Shown in pieces: positions 39,825 to 48,587 of a stretch of 64,000 nucleotides of DNA. Within the stretch, counting starts at the first letter, position 1. Every line of letters begins with the position of its first letter. The notes under the pieces were generated by a model that was not told where the DNA came from, did no database searches, and worked only from the letters and a program-made list of their open reading frames with translations. A program made the position numbers and the translations under genes. Source of the stretch: Onstottus_B arcticum. GTDB taxonomy: Bacteria; Acidobacteriota; Blastocatellia; UBA7656. The stretch spans positions 7,922-71,921 of the forward strand of contig JBBPIE010000036.1 in assembly GCA_038040485.1 (NCBI GenBank). The letters are read 5' to 3'.

Positions 39825-41080
39825 TGCTGGTTTTCCGCCTCAAGAAACGCGGCCACATCCTCAAACCATCCTGAACTCAGCAAGTCGCCCGCTCTCGTCC
39901 CCGCCGGGGTCTGCCCCAGAGCTTTGATTTCACCGAGCCGTGCAATCTTCGAAACGGGTCCGACCCGGTAGACCAGCGACGCGTTCTTTAATGCATCCTC
40001 GTCCAAATAGTTCAGCAGTGCGGGGGAGTGGGTAGTCCCAACGACCTGTACCCCGCCATTGCTAGTCGCCGTTTGCAACAAATTGATCAAGAGGTGAGCT
40101 CGGTTGGGGTGAATGCCGTTCTCGATTTCTTCGAAAAAGTAGAAGCGTGCCGGCTCCGTTCCAAGAACGGCGGCGGCAAACGCCAGGAATCGCAACGTTC
40201 CGTCGCTTGCACTTTCGGCAGAGATTTCGCGGCCCCCGTGTTCGACCAGTTGCAATTGAATCTTGCCTTCAAGGCTAACCTCTGGGAATTTCAAATCCAC
40301 GACGTCCAAGGGTGTCAACTCCCTGGTCCATTCGATAAGTGATTCCTTTGCGGTCGCATCCGCACAAATGGCTTGCAGGACTGACGACAGATTCTCGCCC
40401 TTGTCGCCGAGCTCGGTCTGGCCCGGAATTGATGGGCGCCGAAGTGGGTTGGGGTCAAGCTCCAAGAACCGCACTGAGCGAATCGTCCGGAGAAAGGCTC
40501 TGCAATGCTTCGGGATATCGAAAGTGTCGTCGTACGACAGAGGCAGGATCGTCGGCTGCTCGTTACCTACGGACACTTCTGCAGAGTTAATTGGGATGGA
40601 GACCAGCACGTGCCTCGGGCCAGCTGGACCGATTGTCTCAAAGACTAACGACCCAGACAGGCTAAGCGACTCGCGGACGACGAAGGGCGCTTGGCTTCTG
40701 TCCCCGACATCAACAGTGATTGAGTAGTCAGCCGTGCCACCTCCGTCCACGTCCTCGAGGTTGGTTTGTACAGAGATCGTAAACTGAGTGTCGAACAAAT
40801 CCCCGTTTCGCGTTACGGTCTCACGCACACCGCCGCGAATGCCCTCCCATTGAATCGCACCGCCGACATACTTCTCACCTATGATCTCGCTTAGCGAATA
40901 TCCGCGAGAGATTCCATGAATGAACCGCAGTCCATCCCGAATGTTGCTCTTGCCGCTCGCGTTTGTTCCGATGATCAAACTCAGTCCGCCGAAATCTATC
41001 GAGGCGCCCTCCCACTGGCCCTCGTGACCTTTCGGCTCGGAAAAGCTCTTAAAGTTCTTGAGAGTCAATCTCTGGATCAT
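39821..41080 (-). CDS. AAA-type (OLD/RecF-like) ATPase, first gene of two-gene cassette
   Basis: The 419-residue protein has an ABC/SMC-like ATPase layout. It starts MIQRLTLKNFKSFSEPKG, the usual opening of RecF/OLD-type ATPases. Walker A is GTNASGKS (38-45), the signature-like motif SDGTLRFL (292-299), Walker B FYFFEEIE (311-318, then NGIHP), and the switch histidine is in GTTHSP (348-353). The insert between Walker A and the signature is beta-rich rather than a long coiled coil. Together with the downstream TOPRIM-like gene it resembles OLD-type, Gabija-like or PARIS-like anti-phage pairs, split over two chains. Actual function untested. Confidence 0.88.
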   Translation of the reverse strand: MIQRLTLKNFKSFSEPKGHEGQWEGASIDFGGLSLIIGTNASGKSNIRDGLRFIHGISRGYSLSEIIGEKYVGGAIQWEGIRGGVRETVTRNGDLFDTQFTISVQTNLEDVDGGGTADYSITVDVGDRSQAPFVVRESLSLSGSLVFETIGPAGPRHVLVSIPINSAEVSVGNEQPTILPLSYDDTFDIPKHCRAFLRTIRSVRFLELDPNPLRRPSIPGQTELGDKGENLSSVLQAICADATAKESLIEWTRELTPLDVVDLKFPEVSLEGKIQLQLVEHGGREISAESASDGTLRFLAFAAAVLGTEPARFYFFEEIENGIHPNRAHLLINLLQTATSNGGVQVVGTTHSPALLNYLDEDALKNASLVYRVGPVSKIARLGEIKALGQTPAGTRAGDLLSSGWFEDVAAFLEAENQQ

Positions 41081-41209
41081 TTTGCTGAAGCCTTCTCAAA
41101 TCGGATCGGCAAGCTTAGCTTTACTAAGACATGTTCAGCAACCGTAGACCATTCTCATCAACCTCATCCCACACCATCACAAGAAAACTGATCACCACAA
41201 ACAGTCGGT

Positions 41210-43450
41210 TTACGGTCGCTTCTTCGGGAACGGCAGCCTTATTCCGCCGGGCACCGTCACCGTCTTGTCATTGATCACTGAACGCACTCCCGGCGGCAGG
41301 TAGCTCTGCATCCGATAAGACACGCCGCTGTTTTGCAGTATCTTTAGCGCGGCTTTCAGCGTCGGGTCATAATCTCGAGCTTCAGTCTCGTGACCCTTCC
41401 CCGCTTTTGAAATCTCCTCTCCCTCTGCGCCGCCGACCTGCTGGCCCTTCTCGGTGTAGAGCGCGGACAGCGCCAGATGATTGCCCGCCATCTCTCCTGA
41501 GTTGCTGGTCTCGCCCGTATAGCCGCTCGCCGTGTTGTACTCCTTGATCGCCTGATCCGTGTCGCCCGTCGCGTGATAACAGTAAGCCAGCTCGCGATGC
41601 GCTTCGTAGTAGTCGGAGCGTAGCTCGATGGCTTTCTTCAGTTGAGGAATCGCCTGCGGGTACTGTTTCAATAGACGATAACTGTAGCCGACGCCGTAGT
41701 AGCCTTCCGGGTCGTCAGGCGAAATCGTCGAGGCGCGCACAAACGCCGAGAGCGCTTTTGACCGGTCGCGTTCCTGAAGCGTGTACGCGTAGCCGAGAGC
41801 GAGATTTACTACCGCGAGGTCGGGCGCTTTCTTCGCCGCCAGCTCCGCCGTTTTCACAGCTTCCTTTTCGGCGTCCTTGTATTTGACTGCTTTGTCCGGC
41901 CGCGGGTTGATCGACGCGTCCTGGGTTTCTTCGTGCAGCGACCAGCCGGCGAGCGCCCGCGAACGCCGGGCAAGCAGCGCCGCATTGTCCGGAGACTTTT
42001 CCGAGGCCGTCGATAGCAAATCAACAGCGTCCCGATAACGCCCGGCCGCCGTGTATGCGCTTGCAAGCCGTTCCAACGCGGCGATCAGATTCGGGTCCTC
42101 ACGCAAAGCTTGCTCGTAGGACGCAACGGCTTGCGGCCAGAGCTTTTGAGTCTCGAACGAAACTCCCTTCTCATAGCTCGCGTTGCTCGCGGAAGGCTTC
42201 AAGGTGATCGTGAATTCCTGTCGATAGCCGGGAACGACAGTGATTTTTGTTTCCGTTGCCTGGAACCCCTGCGCCTCGGCTCGCACTGTGTACTCGCCGG
42301 GCTGAAGGTCTCTTTCAATTGGAGAGGCGCCGAGCGGCTTGCCGTTCAAGCTCAACGCGCCTTCTTTTGGCGACGTGAGCAGCGCGACCGAGCCCGTCGC
42401 GGGCGGTGCCGGAGGGTTTGCCGCTATCTGAGCCAGACGCACGATAAACATCGGGCCGTGAACTTCGGTTGCTACCATCATCGGCGTCTGCTCGACCGCA
42501 TAGCGCGCGCGCTTCTGAAATTCCGCCGCCCACTTCTGCATGTTGTCGCGCAGGAAATCAGCCAGAGAACCGGCGTCCACTCGCCCGTCCGGCCGGCTTG
42601 CGAGAGCTCGAATTCCGGACAGGATGAAGTATGTAAAGACGCCGTGCTTGAGTTCGGGGTCTTCGTAAGCGCGCTCGCCAACCTGGCAGGCGTAAAAGAT
42701 GATCGACGTCGCCGGCGGCGCGTCGGCAGCCGTAGAACCGCTGCGCGTGATGCGCAAGCCGCGGCTCATCACGTCGGTCATTGTGTTGCCTTTGATCCCG
42801 CGTCCCGGGAAGGGATCTTCGCGGCATGCGTCTATGAAGATCGAAAACTGCGAGGCTTTCAATGCGCTGAGCCGGCGCCCGAAGTCCTCAAGATCAACAC
42901 CGCTTCGCTCGAGGGATTCCTTTGATGAGGCATCGACATCGACCGGCAGGAAATAGCTCTTAGCGCCCTGGCCCAACCCGCGAGCGATGCCGTGACCCGC
43001 AAAGAACACGATCACCTCGTGACCCGGCTGCACTCGCGGCGCCAGGTAGCTGTCCACGGCGGCGAGAATATTCTGACGGGTAGCTTTCGCATCTCCGGCG
43101 CCGTCGTCAGTCAGCAGCCGCACGTGATCTTCGGGAAAGCCTGCGGCTGTGACCAGCAAGTCTTTGATCGATCGAGCATCGTCGCGCGCGAAAGTTAAGC
43201 TCTGGATTTGACCTGGGTACTTGCTGATCCCGACGACCAACGCCCACTGGTTGTCGGCCTTCTTGATCGCCGGTTCTGATTGGTTGGGCTTCGCTGCGGC
43301 TGGCTCAGTCTTGGCGTCAGGCTTGGAAGCCGGCGGTTTCTGCTCGGCCGGTTTCGCTCGGCGAGTTGGCGGCTTTTGCTGCGGTTCTGCGATCGCTAAC
43401 GAGGAAAACAGACAAAGGGCTAGAAGGAAACACACAACACTGCGATGCAT
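41210..43450 (-). CDS. Exported caspase-family (C14) protein with PEGA and TPR domains
   Basis: The 746-residue protein has a signal peptide (SVVCFLLALCLFSSLAIAEP) and a basic Pro/Lys-rich linker. The caspase-like peptidase domain spans ~65-300, with the catalytic dyad His153 (IVFFAGHGIARG) and Cys209 (SIFIDACREDPF). A PEGA domain follows (GALSLNGKPLGASPIERD, ~350-420), then about six TPR units (~425-680). Bacterial metacaspase-like proteins with PEGA/TPR modules are exported and of unclear function. The dyad is intact, so activity is likely. The gene lies between a TMTC-like gene and the ATPase pair, 129 bp upstream of the latter; co-transcription is possible but not tight. Confidence 0.92.
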   Translation of the reverse strand: MHRSVVCFLLALCLFSSLAIAEPQQKPPTRRAKPAEQKPPASKPDAKTEPAAAKPNQSEPAIKKADNQWALVVGISKYPGQIQSLTFARDDARSIKDLLVTAAGFPEDHVRLLTDDGAGDAKATRQNILAAVDSYLAPRVQPGHEVIVFFAGHGIARGLGQGAKSYFLPVDVDASSKESLERSGVDLEDFGRRLSALKASQFSIFIDACREDPFPGRGIKGNTMTDVMSRGLRITRSGSTAADAPPATSIIFYACQVGERAYEDPELKHGVFTYFILSGIRALASRPDGRVDAGSLADFLRDNMQKWAAEFQKRARYAVEQTPMMVATEVHGPMFIVRLAQIAANPPAPPATGSVALLTSPKEGALSLNGKPLGASPIERDLQPGEYTVRAEAQGFQATETKITVVPGYRQEFTITLKPSASNASYEKGVSFETQKLWPQAVASYEQALREDPNLIAALERLASAYTAAGRYRDAVDLLSTASEKSPDNAALLARRSRALAGWSLHEETQDASINPRPDKAVKYKDAEKEAVKTAELAAKKAPDLAVVNLALGYAYTLQERDRSKALSAFVRASTISPDDPEGYYGVGYSYRLLKQYPQAIPQLKKAIELRSDYYEAHRELAYCYHATGDTDQAIKEYNTASGYTGETSNSGEMAGNHLALSALYTEKGQQVGGAEGEEISKAGKGHETEARDYDPTLKAALKILQNSGVSYRMQSYLPPGVRSVINDKTVTVPGGIRLPFPKKRP

Positions 43451-43588
43451 AACGACACCCCCATACGGCTAACACCTTGACGGCCAGTTGCGAAGGCCCA
43501 GATGACGTTCTCGGTTTTCGCTTCCTGGCAACGGTTCTCTTTGCGCCGAGTATTGCACAGCCTGTTTGACGCGAGCAAACTACGGCTA

Positions 43589-45616
43589 TCAAGGTCTCGC
43601 GGCGCGCCCTTCCCTATACATCTGCAAGCGGCCTTCGATTGATGACGCAAGTTGGTCCGCGCCGCCTGATCTTGCGATATCGATCGCTTCCTGAGCGACG
43701 GCGACTGCTTCCTGGAATCGCCCGATCGATGAGTAAACAGAAGCCTGGACGTCCAACGTGACGGGTTCGTGGCCAGAGACCTGCACCGCCTTGTCCGCAA
43801 GTCGAAGAGCCTCGCCCGTATCTCGAACCTCCGTCGCCTCAGCATCGACCAACAAGAGTGCAAACCGGCAGAGCGGTTGGGGCCATTCGGGCGCAACCGC
43901 AAGCGTTTCTCGATAAGCCGCAGCCGCCTCGATGAATTTCTTCTGCCGCTCGAGCACCGAAGCGAGTTGCATGTGCGCTTCCGCGGACTGGGGTTTTAAC
44001 CTCAGTTCCTTTTGATACTCGTTAATAGCTTCGTCCAGGCGACCCAGGCCCTCAAGAGCTTTCCCAAAGTGAAAATGCAGTCGCTTCCTGCCGGGATCGT
44101 GTTCCAGCAAGCGGTGGAAATACGGCAACGCCTCGGCTGGCCGGCCCAGATTCACCAGGCACGTTCCCATATTGTCCAGCGCATCAAAGGCGCCGGGATA
44201 CAATCTGAGCGCTTCGGCATACTCAGCCAGCGCGCCTTCAAGGTCGCCCTGCGCTGTCAGACAAAAACCCACGTTGTTGTGACCTCTCCAGTTGTCGGGC
44301 CGTTTCTTAACATCGTCTAGCCAGATTGCCATCTTGCTATGGTAGTAGCTGTTGCGTTCGACTGTGAGCGAGCCGAGCCACGCCGCAACCACCGCCACTG
44401 AGCCGATCGCAAGCCAGCGCGCGATGGGAGATCCCTCCTCGCGCAGCAAAGGTAGCAATCGCGGCGCGACCCGGTATGTTCCCAACACTACAAGCGCCAC
44501 GATTGCGGCGAGCGACAGGTAAGTGCGGTGCTCAACTGCCAGGTCGAGGATCGGCATGATGCTCGACGTTGGGGCGAGAATCAAAAAGAACCAGATTCCC
44601 AAAAAGCCAGTTTCCGGACGACGCTTGAGCGCGAGCAACGTCAGCAGACCGAGCGCGCCGATCACGAGCGCGAACGGCACGATCTTCGACGCGCCAACGG
44701 CTAATGGCCAGGCGTAGTCGATGCACAGATCGTAAGGCCACAACGACAGCCGTAAGTAATAAACGATAACTTCAAACTGCGACAGGAAGTAGCCGAGCGG
44801 CGTCATCTCCGTCAGATGGAATCCCGCCGAATCCTGGTGAGAACTGGCGGCGTGAACGGTGGCCGCAAGGATCAACCAGGTTGATGCGAGACCCGCATAC
44901 AGGCCCGCGCGCCGCTTGATTGTTTCCTTCCAACCGTCCGAGAAGAAGATGAGATCGTAGATCGCAACCATGATCGGCGCGGTGACCATGACCGGCTTGC
45001 TCGCCATCCCGGCGGCGCAGGCTAAGACGGCCGTGCCGTACCACAGCCCGGCGTGGCGCCCCGTCCGCCCTCGAATCACACAGTAAAGCGTCAACAGGTA
45101 GGAGAGTCCGCACATCGCTTCAGAACGTTGGATCAGGTAAGTGACCGACTCGGTGTGCAGCGGATGCACCATCCAAACCAGCGCCACGGCGAGAGCCAGC
45201 CCAGTCGACGCCTTGCCGAATCGGTCCTTCAATCTGGCGGTCAACAACGTGCGGCGGACCACTCCAAACAATGTCAGCGCCGCAAGTATGTGGATCGCCA
45301 GGTTGAACAGGTGGTAGCTCCACAGATCGGCGCCGCTCATCGCATAGTTGATCGCCAGCGACAGACCGACCAGCGGACGCGAGACTTGCGGAGGCGAGGT
45401 CATCGCTCCCCACGGAGGCCAGAGCTGCCGGATGGACGGGTCGTCAGTGATCACGGTGTCATCGAAAACTATTTGACCCTTGAAGCTGTTGAGGTAGATG
45501 AGAACGCCGGCGACGATTAGCAGCGCCGCACCGGCACGCACTTGTGTCGAGGGTGTGTGTAAGCTAGCCGACGGAGAAGCGTTGGAGGAAGTTGTCACCG
45601 GGTCACTCCAGGTCAA
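43589..45616 (-). CDS. TMTC-like multi-pass membrane protein with TPR domain
   Basis: The 675-residue protein has about nine to eleven membrane segments in its first ~400 residues, including AALLIVAGVLIYLNSF and VALVWMVHPLHTESVTYL. The first loop carries the acidic motif VFDDTVITDDPSI, characteristic of GT-C glycosyltransferases (DUF1736 region). About six TPR units fill the C-terminus (~430-660), for example DNWRGHNNVGFCLTAQGDLE. This is the TMTC-like layout, associated with O-glycosylation using a lipid-linked sugar donor. A polyprenyl-phosphate glycosyltransferase gene lies 28 bp upstream on the same strand, which could make that donor. Confidence 0.88.
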   Translation of the reverse strand: MTWSDPVTTSSNASPSASLHTPSTQVRAGAALLIVAGVLIYLNSFKGQIVFDDTVITDDPSIRQLWPPWGAMTSPPQVSRPLVGLSLAINYAMSGADLWSYHLFNLAIHILAALTLFGVVRRTLLTARLKDRFGKASTGLALAVALVWMVHPLHTESVTYLIQRSEAMCGLSYLLTLYCVIRGRTGRHAGLWYGTAVLACAAGMASKPVMVTAPIMVAIYDLIFFSDGWKETIKRRAGLYAGLASTWLILAATVHAASSHQDSAGFHLTEMTPLGYFLSQFEVIVYYLRLSLWPYDLCIDYAWPLAVGASKIVPFALVIGALGLLTLLALKRRPETGFLGIWFFLILAPTSSIMPILDLAVEHRTYLSLAAIVALVVLGTYRVAPRLLPLLREEGSPIARWLAIGSVAVVAAWLGSLTVERNSYYHSKMAIWLDDVKKRPDNWRGHNNVGFCLTAQGDLEGALAEYAEALRLYPGAFDALDNMGTCLVNLGRPAEALPYFHRLLEHDPGRKRLHFHFGKALEGLGRLDEAINEYQKELRLKPQSAEAHMQLASVLERQKKFIEAAAAYRETLAVAPEWPQPLCRFALLLVDAEATEVRDTGEALRLADKAVQVSGHEPVTLDVQASVYSSIGRFQEAVAVAQEAIDIARSGGADQLASSIEGRLQMYREGRAARP

Positions 45617-45644
45617 GCAACATACTGGCGATGTTCCGCCGCAT

Positions 45645-46580
45645 CTACTTCGGCGTGTTCCCTATGTCCAAAACGATAGCCTGCAGGAGCAGTTGAAAGC
45701 CGAGGATCAAAGGCAGCAGCGCGAGCATGATCGTGCCGGTCGGCGTCGCTCTACCAGTGACGGCCGTCTCGATCCACAGGTATACGCCAAACCCGGAACC
45801 CCAGAGAAACAGCGCCAGACCCATGAACAGAAACAGCGCAACCGGCGAGAAGTCTCTCAGGACATAGCGTTGATAGATCCGTCGCGTGAATCGCTGGAGC
45901 AACAGAAACGGGAACGTCATTCCGACTTTGAGCGGGTTCAAGTCTGACACCTCGTTCCCGTAGCGTGACGGTATCGCAACATCGGCCACGCGCGAGCTGT
46001 GAAAGTTCAGCGCGACCAGCATGTCATTCTCAAAGAAGAAGCGCTTGTGGATCTTGTTCAGGTTGAGCATCCGCAGCGACCGGGACTTGATTGCCGTGTA
46101 GCCGTTCTGAGGATCGAACACGTGCCAATAACCCGAAGCCAGCTTTGTCATGAAGGTCAGCGCTACATTGCCCAGCAACCGGTGCTTCGGCATGAAAGCA
46201 AGCGACTCGCCTGCCAGGAAGCGATTGCCCTTCGCGTAGTCGAATTCCTTCTCGATCACGGCGTCCAGCAAGTCCCCAAGAAACTCCGGGGGCATCTGTC
46301 CATCCCCGTCCATTTTGACCAGCACGTCACCCCCAAGCTCCAGACCTTTCTGGTAACCAAGTATCGTCGCGCCGCCGACGCCCTGATTGGAATCGGGCTT
46401 CAACACAGTGACGCGCGGGTCGCGGGACTTCTCGGCAACCCCGGCCGTTTGGTCGCTGCTGCAATCATCGACCACGATGATGTGATCCACGAAGTCGGGC
46501 ATCGTGGCAATCACTTCGCCGATGTGCGCGGCTTCGTTGCGGCTGGGCGCGACAACGACAATCCGGTTGTTCTTATACAT
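45645..46580 (-). CDS. Glycosyltransferase family 2, polyprenyl-phosphate sugar synthase type
   Basis: The 311-residue protein is a GT2 enzyme like dolichyl-phosphate mannose synthase. Features are VVAPSRNEAAHIGEVIATMP, the nucleotide-binding IIVVDDCSSDQT, and the metal-binding DGDGQMPPEFL. Two C-terminal membrane helices follow (VALFLFMGLALFLWGSGF; IMLALLPLILGFQLLLQAI). It should make a lipid-linked sugar at the inner face of the membrane. It lies 28 bp upstream of the TMTC-like gene, a plausible user of that donor. A 34-bp inverted repeat separates it from the methyltransferase gene upstream. Confidence 0.9.
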   Translation of the reverse strand: MYKNNRIVVVAPSRNEAAHIGEVIATMPDFVDHIIVVDDCSSDQTAGVAEKSRDPRVTVLKPDSNQGVGGATILGYQKGLELGGDVLVKMDGDGQMPPEFLGDLLDAVIEKEFDYAKGNRFLAGESLAFMPKHRLLGNVALTFMTKLASGYWHVFDPQNGYTAIKSRSLRMLNLNKIHKRFFFENDMLVALNFHSSRVADVAIPSRYGNEVSDLNPLKVGMTFPFLLLQRFTRRIYQRYVLRDFSPVALFLFMGLALFLWGSGFGVYLWIETAVTGRATPTGTIMLALLPLILGFQLLLQAIVLDIGNTPK

Positions 46581-46606
46581 TCCTCCCTCTTCCCTAGTTC
46601 CTCAGC

Positions 46607-46698
46607 CACCTGTACGGGCGTCCCTCCGTGGGCGCCCCTCTTTGCGGGCACTTTGATTGCCAATGAGGGGCGCCCACGGAGGGACGCCCATACAGGTG
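46607..46698. repeat. 34-bp inverted repeat, long hairpin
   Basis: The left arm at 46607-46640 (CACCTGTACGGGCGTCCCTC and on) and the right arm at 46665-46698 are reverse complements at 33 of 34 positions, around a 24-nt loop. It sits in the 144-bp gap between the methyltransferase and the GT2 gene, inside an apparently continuous minus-strand cluster. Confidence 0.92.
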
Positions 46699-46724
46699 TT
46701 CATCACAATCCTCGTGACCGAGTT

Positions 46725-47324
46725 CTAAGGCTTCACGCTGATCGACACGAACTCGTTGTACTTGAAGACACGTCCGAAGACGAGCGGCAATGGAAACGAG
46801 TACTGTTTCAACGTCGCGAGTCCGCACCGCTTGGCTATGCGGCGCAGCGCTTCGAAATCCGTGAAATGAACGTGTGTCGGGTCCGAATCGAAGCCGCGCT
46901 GCTGAGGAGTGATCAGCACGACGCGCCCGTTTGGCTTTAACAGCCGCTCATATCGCTGCAACAGTCCGACTGCGTCCTGTTCGGTCATGTGCTCGACTAC
47001 GTGGGCCAGCAGGAGTGAATCGAAACTGCCCGGCCGATTGAATTTCGTCAGTTCAAACTCATCGGGCACATAAGCGTCGAGCCCGCGCGCTCTCGCAAAC
47101 TCGATCGAGGCCCGGTTGTGATCGATTCCAACACCTCGCCCTCCGAGGTGCTTCAGATTTCTTCCAAGCCCGCATCCGATGTCGAGCGTGAAGCCCAGTT
47201 CGAGCCGACGGAGGTTCCAACGATAGGGCGCCTGCACGTCGAGCGCGCGCTTCCACCATACGCCGCCCAGCGACGAAAGCCTCGCGGTGTATTCGGCATC
47301 GGTTGTCGCTGGCTTGACCGCCAT
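46725..47324 (-). CDS. Class I SAM-dependent methyltransferase
   Basis: The 199-residue protein has methyltransferase motif I in FTLDIGCGLGRNLKHLG, the acidic ribose-binding position in GVGIDHNRASIEFAR, and a later GSFDSLLLAHVVEHMTE segment. The C-terminal part (THVHFTDFEALRRIAKRCGL) is common in methyltransferases of surface-polysaccharide clusters. There is no membrane segment. It lies 20 bp downstream of a GT2 gene and should be co-transcribed with it. Substrate unknown; a sugar or sugar-lipid is likely from context. Confidence 0.85.
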   Translation of the reverse strand: MAVKPATTDAEYTARLSSLGGVWWKRALDVQAPYRWNLRRLELGFTLDIGCGLGRNLKHLGGRGVGIDHNRASIEFARARGLDAYVPDEFELTKFNRPGSFDSLLLAHVVEHMTEQDAVGLLQRYERLLKPNGRVVLITPQQRGFDSDPTHVHFTDFEALRRIAKRCGLATLKQYSFPLPLVFGRVFKYNEFVSISVKP

Positions 47325-47344
47325 CGTCCTCGCACCTCAATCAG

Positions 47345-48388
47345 CTACCAGCGCACAAGCGCCAGCGTCAGCATCCTCACCACGTAAAAGAACGGATCGA
47401 TGATCCGTTGAGCGAACCGCGCGAGGCGTCCTTGCTTTGCATTTTCCAATTCGAGCTTCGAGGACGTGCGCCGCAACAATTCGTGATCGCGAACCTTGCG
47501 AGCAGCCTGAGCGGTTCTGCGAGATCGCATGATCATCCACCAGTTGTCCATTACCGATTGATAAGCCCGGAGCTTGTTCCGGGAGTTGGCGCGATCATAC
47601 AACAGCACGAAGCCCCAGGTTATGGCCTCAGCCGCAAGCAGCGCGGGAAGCATCACAAACAACGTCGCCCACCTGAAAGTCTTCAGCAGCATCAGGTACC
47701 GATTTCGTTCCTGATAGAAGACCTTCAAGGGAAACATCTTCAACGAGTAGTCGTGATAAACGATGCTATCGGCCGCAAAGCGCGATTCCCACCCGGCCAG
47801 TCTCGCTCGCAAGGAAAGATCGGTGTCTTCCATATAGAGAAACATCGTTTCATCGAAGCCGCCCAGCGATTCGAATACATCTCGCCGAATCGCGAACGCA
47901 GCGCCCGATACGGCGTCAACGTCTTCGTCGCTATTGAACCTCTCGCTCGAAGCGCCCAGCCCCCGGCACAACGTGAGCCCGGTCAGGTGCACTGTGTTCC
48001 CACAAGTGTTTATGCGCTTTGGGTCATTCAGCATCAAGATCTTCGAAGTCACCAAGCCAACGTCCGCCCGCGCATCGAGAGGCTTGGTCAACGCCGTGAG
48101 CCAGCCCGGATCCACCGTCGTGTCGGGATTAAGAAAAACGAGATGCTCGCCTCGCGCGCGGCTCGCTCCCAGATTGCATCCGCCGCCAAAGCCCAGGTTC
48201 TCGCTCGAGCGTACAACAGTCACCTCGGTGAAGCGGGCCGCTGAGTCGGCGCTCCCATCGACGGACGCGTTGTCGACGACGATCACCTCGAAGGCGGCAT
48301 GAGCCGTCTCTTTCACCGACTGAAGACAGCGGGTGATATCTTCTCGCTTGTTGTAGCTGACGATGATGATGCTCGCGCGTGGCTCCAT
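47345..48388 (-). CDS. Glycosyltransferase family 2 (rhamnosyltransferase-like)
   Basis: The 347-residue protein begins RASIIIVSYNKREDITRCLQ and carries the nucleotide-sugar motifs VIVVDNASVDGSA, VFLNPDTTVDPGWL (DxT-type metal site) and VSGAAFAIRRDVFESLGGFD. The catalytic acidic motif is FLYMEDTDLSLRARLAGW. Two hydrophobic stretches near the C-terminus (LFVMLPALLAAEAITWGFVL) may associate it with the membrane. It resembles WbbL-type rhamnosyltransferases, but the sugar is not determined. It heads the minus-strand cluster of GT2, methyltransferase, GT2 and TMTC-like genes, probably building and attaching a surface glycan. Confidence 0.9.
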   Translation of the reverse strand: MEPRASIIIVSYNKREDITRCLQSVKETAHAAFEVIVVDNASVDGSADSAARFTEVTVVRSSENLGFGGGCNLGASRARGEHLVFLNPDTTVDPGWLTALTKPLDARADVGLVTSKILMLNDPKRINTCGNTVHLTGLTLCRGLGASSERFNSDEDVDAVSGAAFAIRRDVFESLGGFDETMFLYMEDTDLSLRARLAGWESRFAADSIVYHDYSLKMFPLKVFYQERNRYLMLLKTFRWATLFVMLPALLAAEAITWGFVLLYDRANSRNKLRAYQSVMDNWWMIMRSRRTAQAARKVRDHELLRRTSSKLELENAKQGRLARFAQRIIDPFFYVVRMLTLALVRW

Positions 48389-48461
48389 GCTTTCTGTCGC
48401 GGGGGTTGGAGTGATTCTACACAGAAAGCCTGGTTTGGAGAAGAATCTTTGTCGATTGAGT

Positions 48462-48512
48462 GGTCTTCTCTGCGTGACCTCCGCGTCTCTGGGTCTCTGC
48501 GGTTAGAAGACC
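48462..48512. repeat. CTCTGCGT/CTCTGCGG-type repeat with inverted ends
   Basis: GGTCTTCT (48462-48469) pairs with AGAAGACC (48505-48512). Between them lie near-repeats of CTCTGCG and CTCTG (CTCCGCGTCTCTGGGTCTCT). The element fills the middle of the 199-bp gap upstream of the GT2 gene. Confidence 0.55.
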
Positions 48513-48587
48513 CCGCATCATTAACTAGCCGAGGAAACATCGAGACGCGGAGATTACACCGAGGTCAGTCGGGCGCTCCGTCAACTC

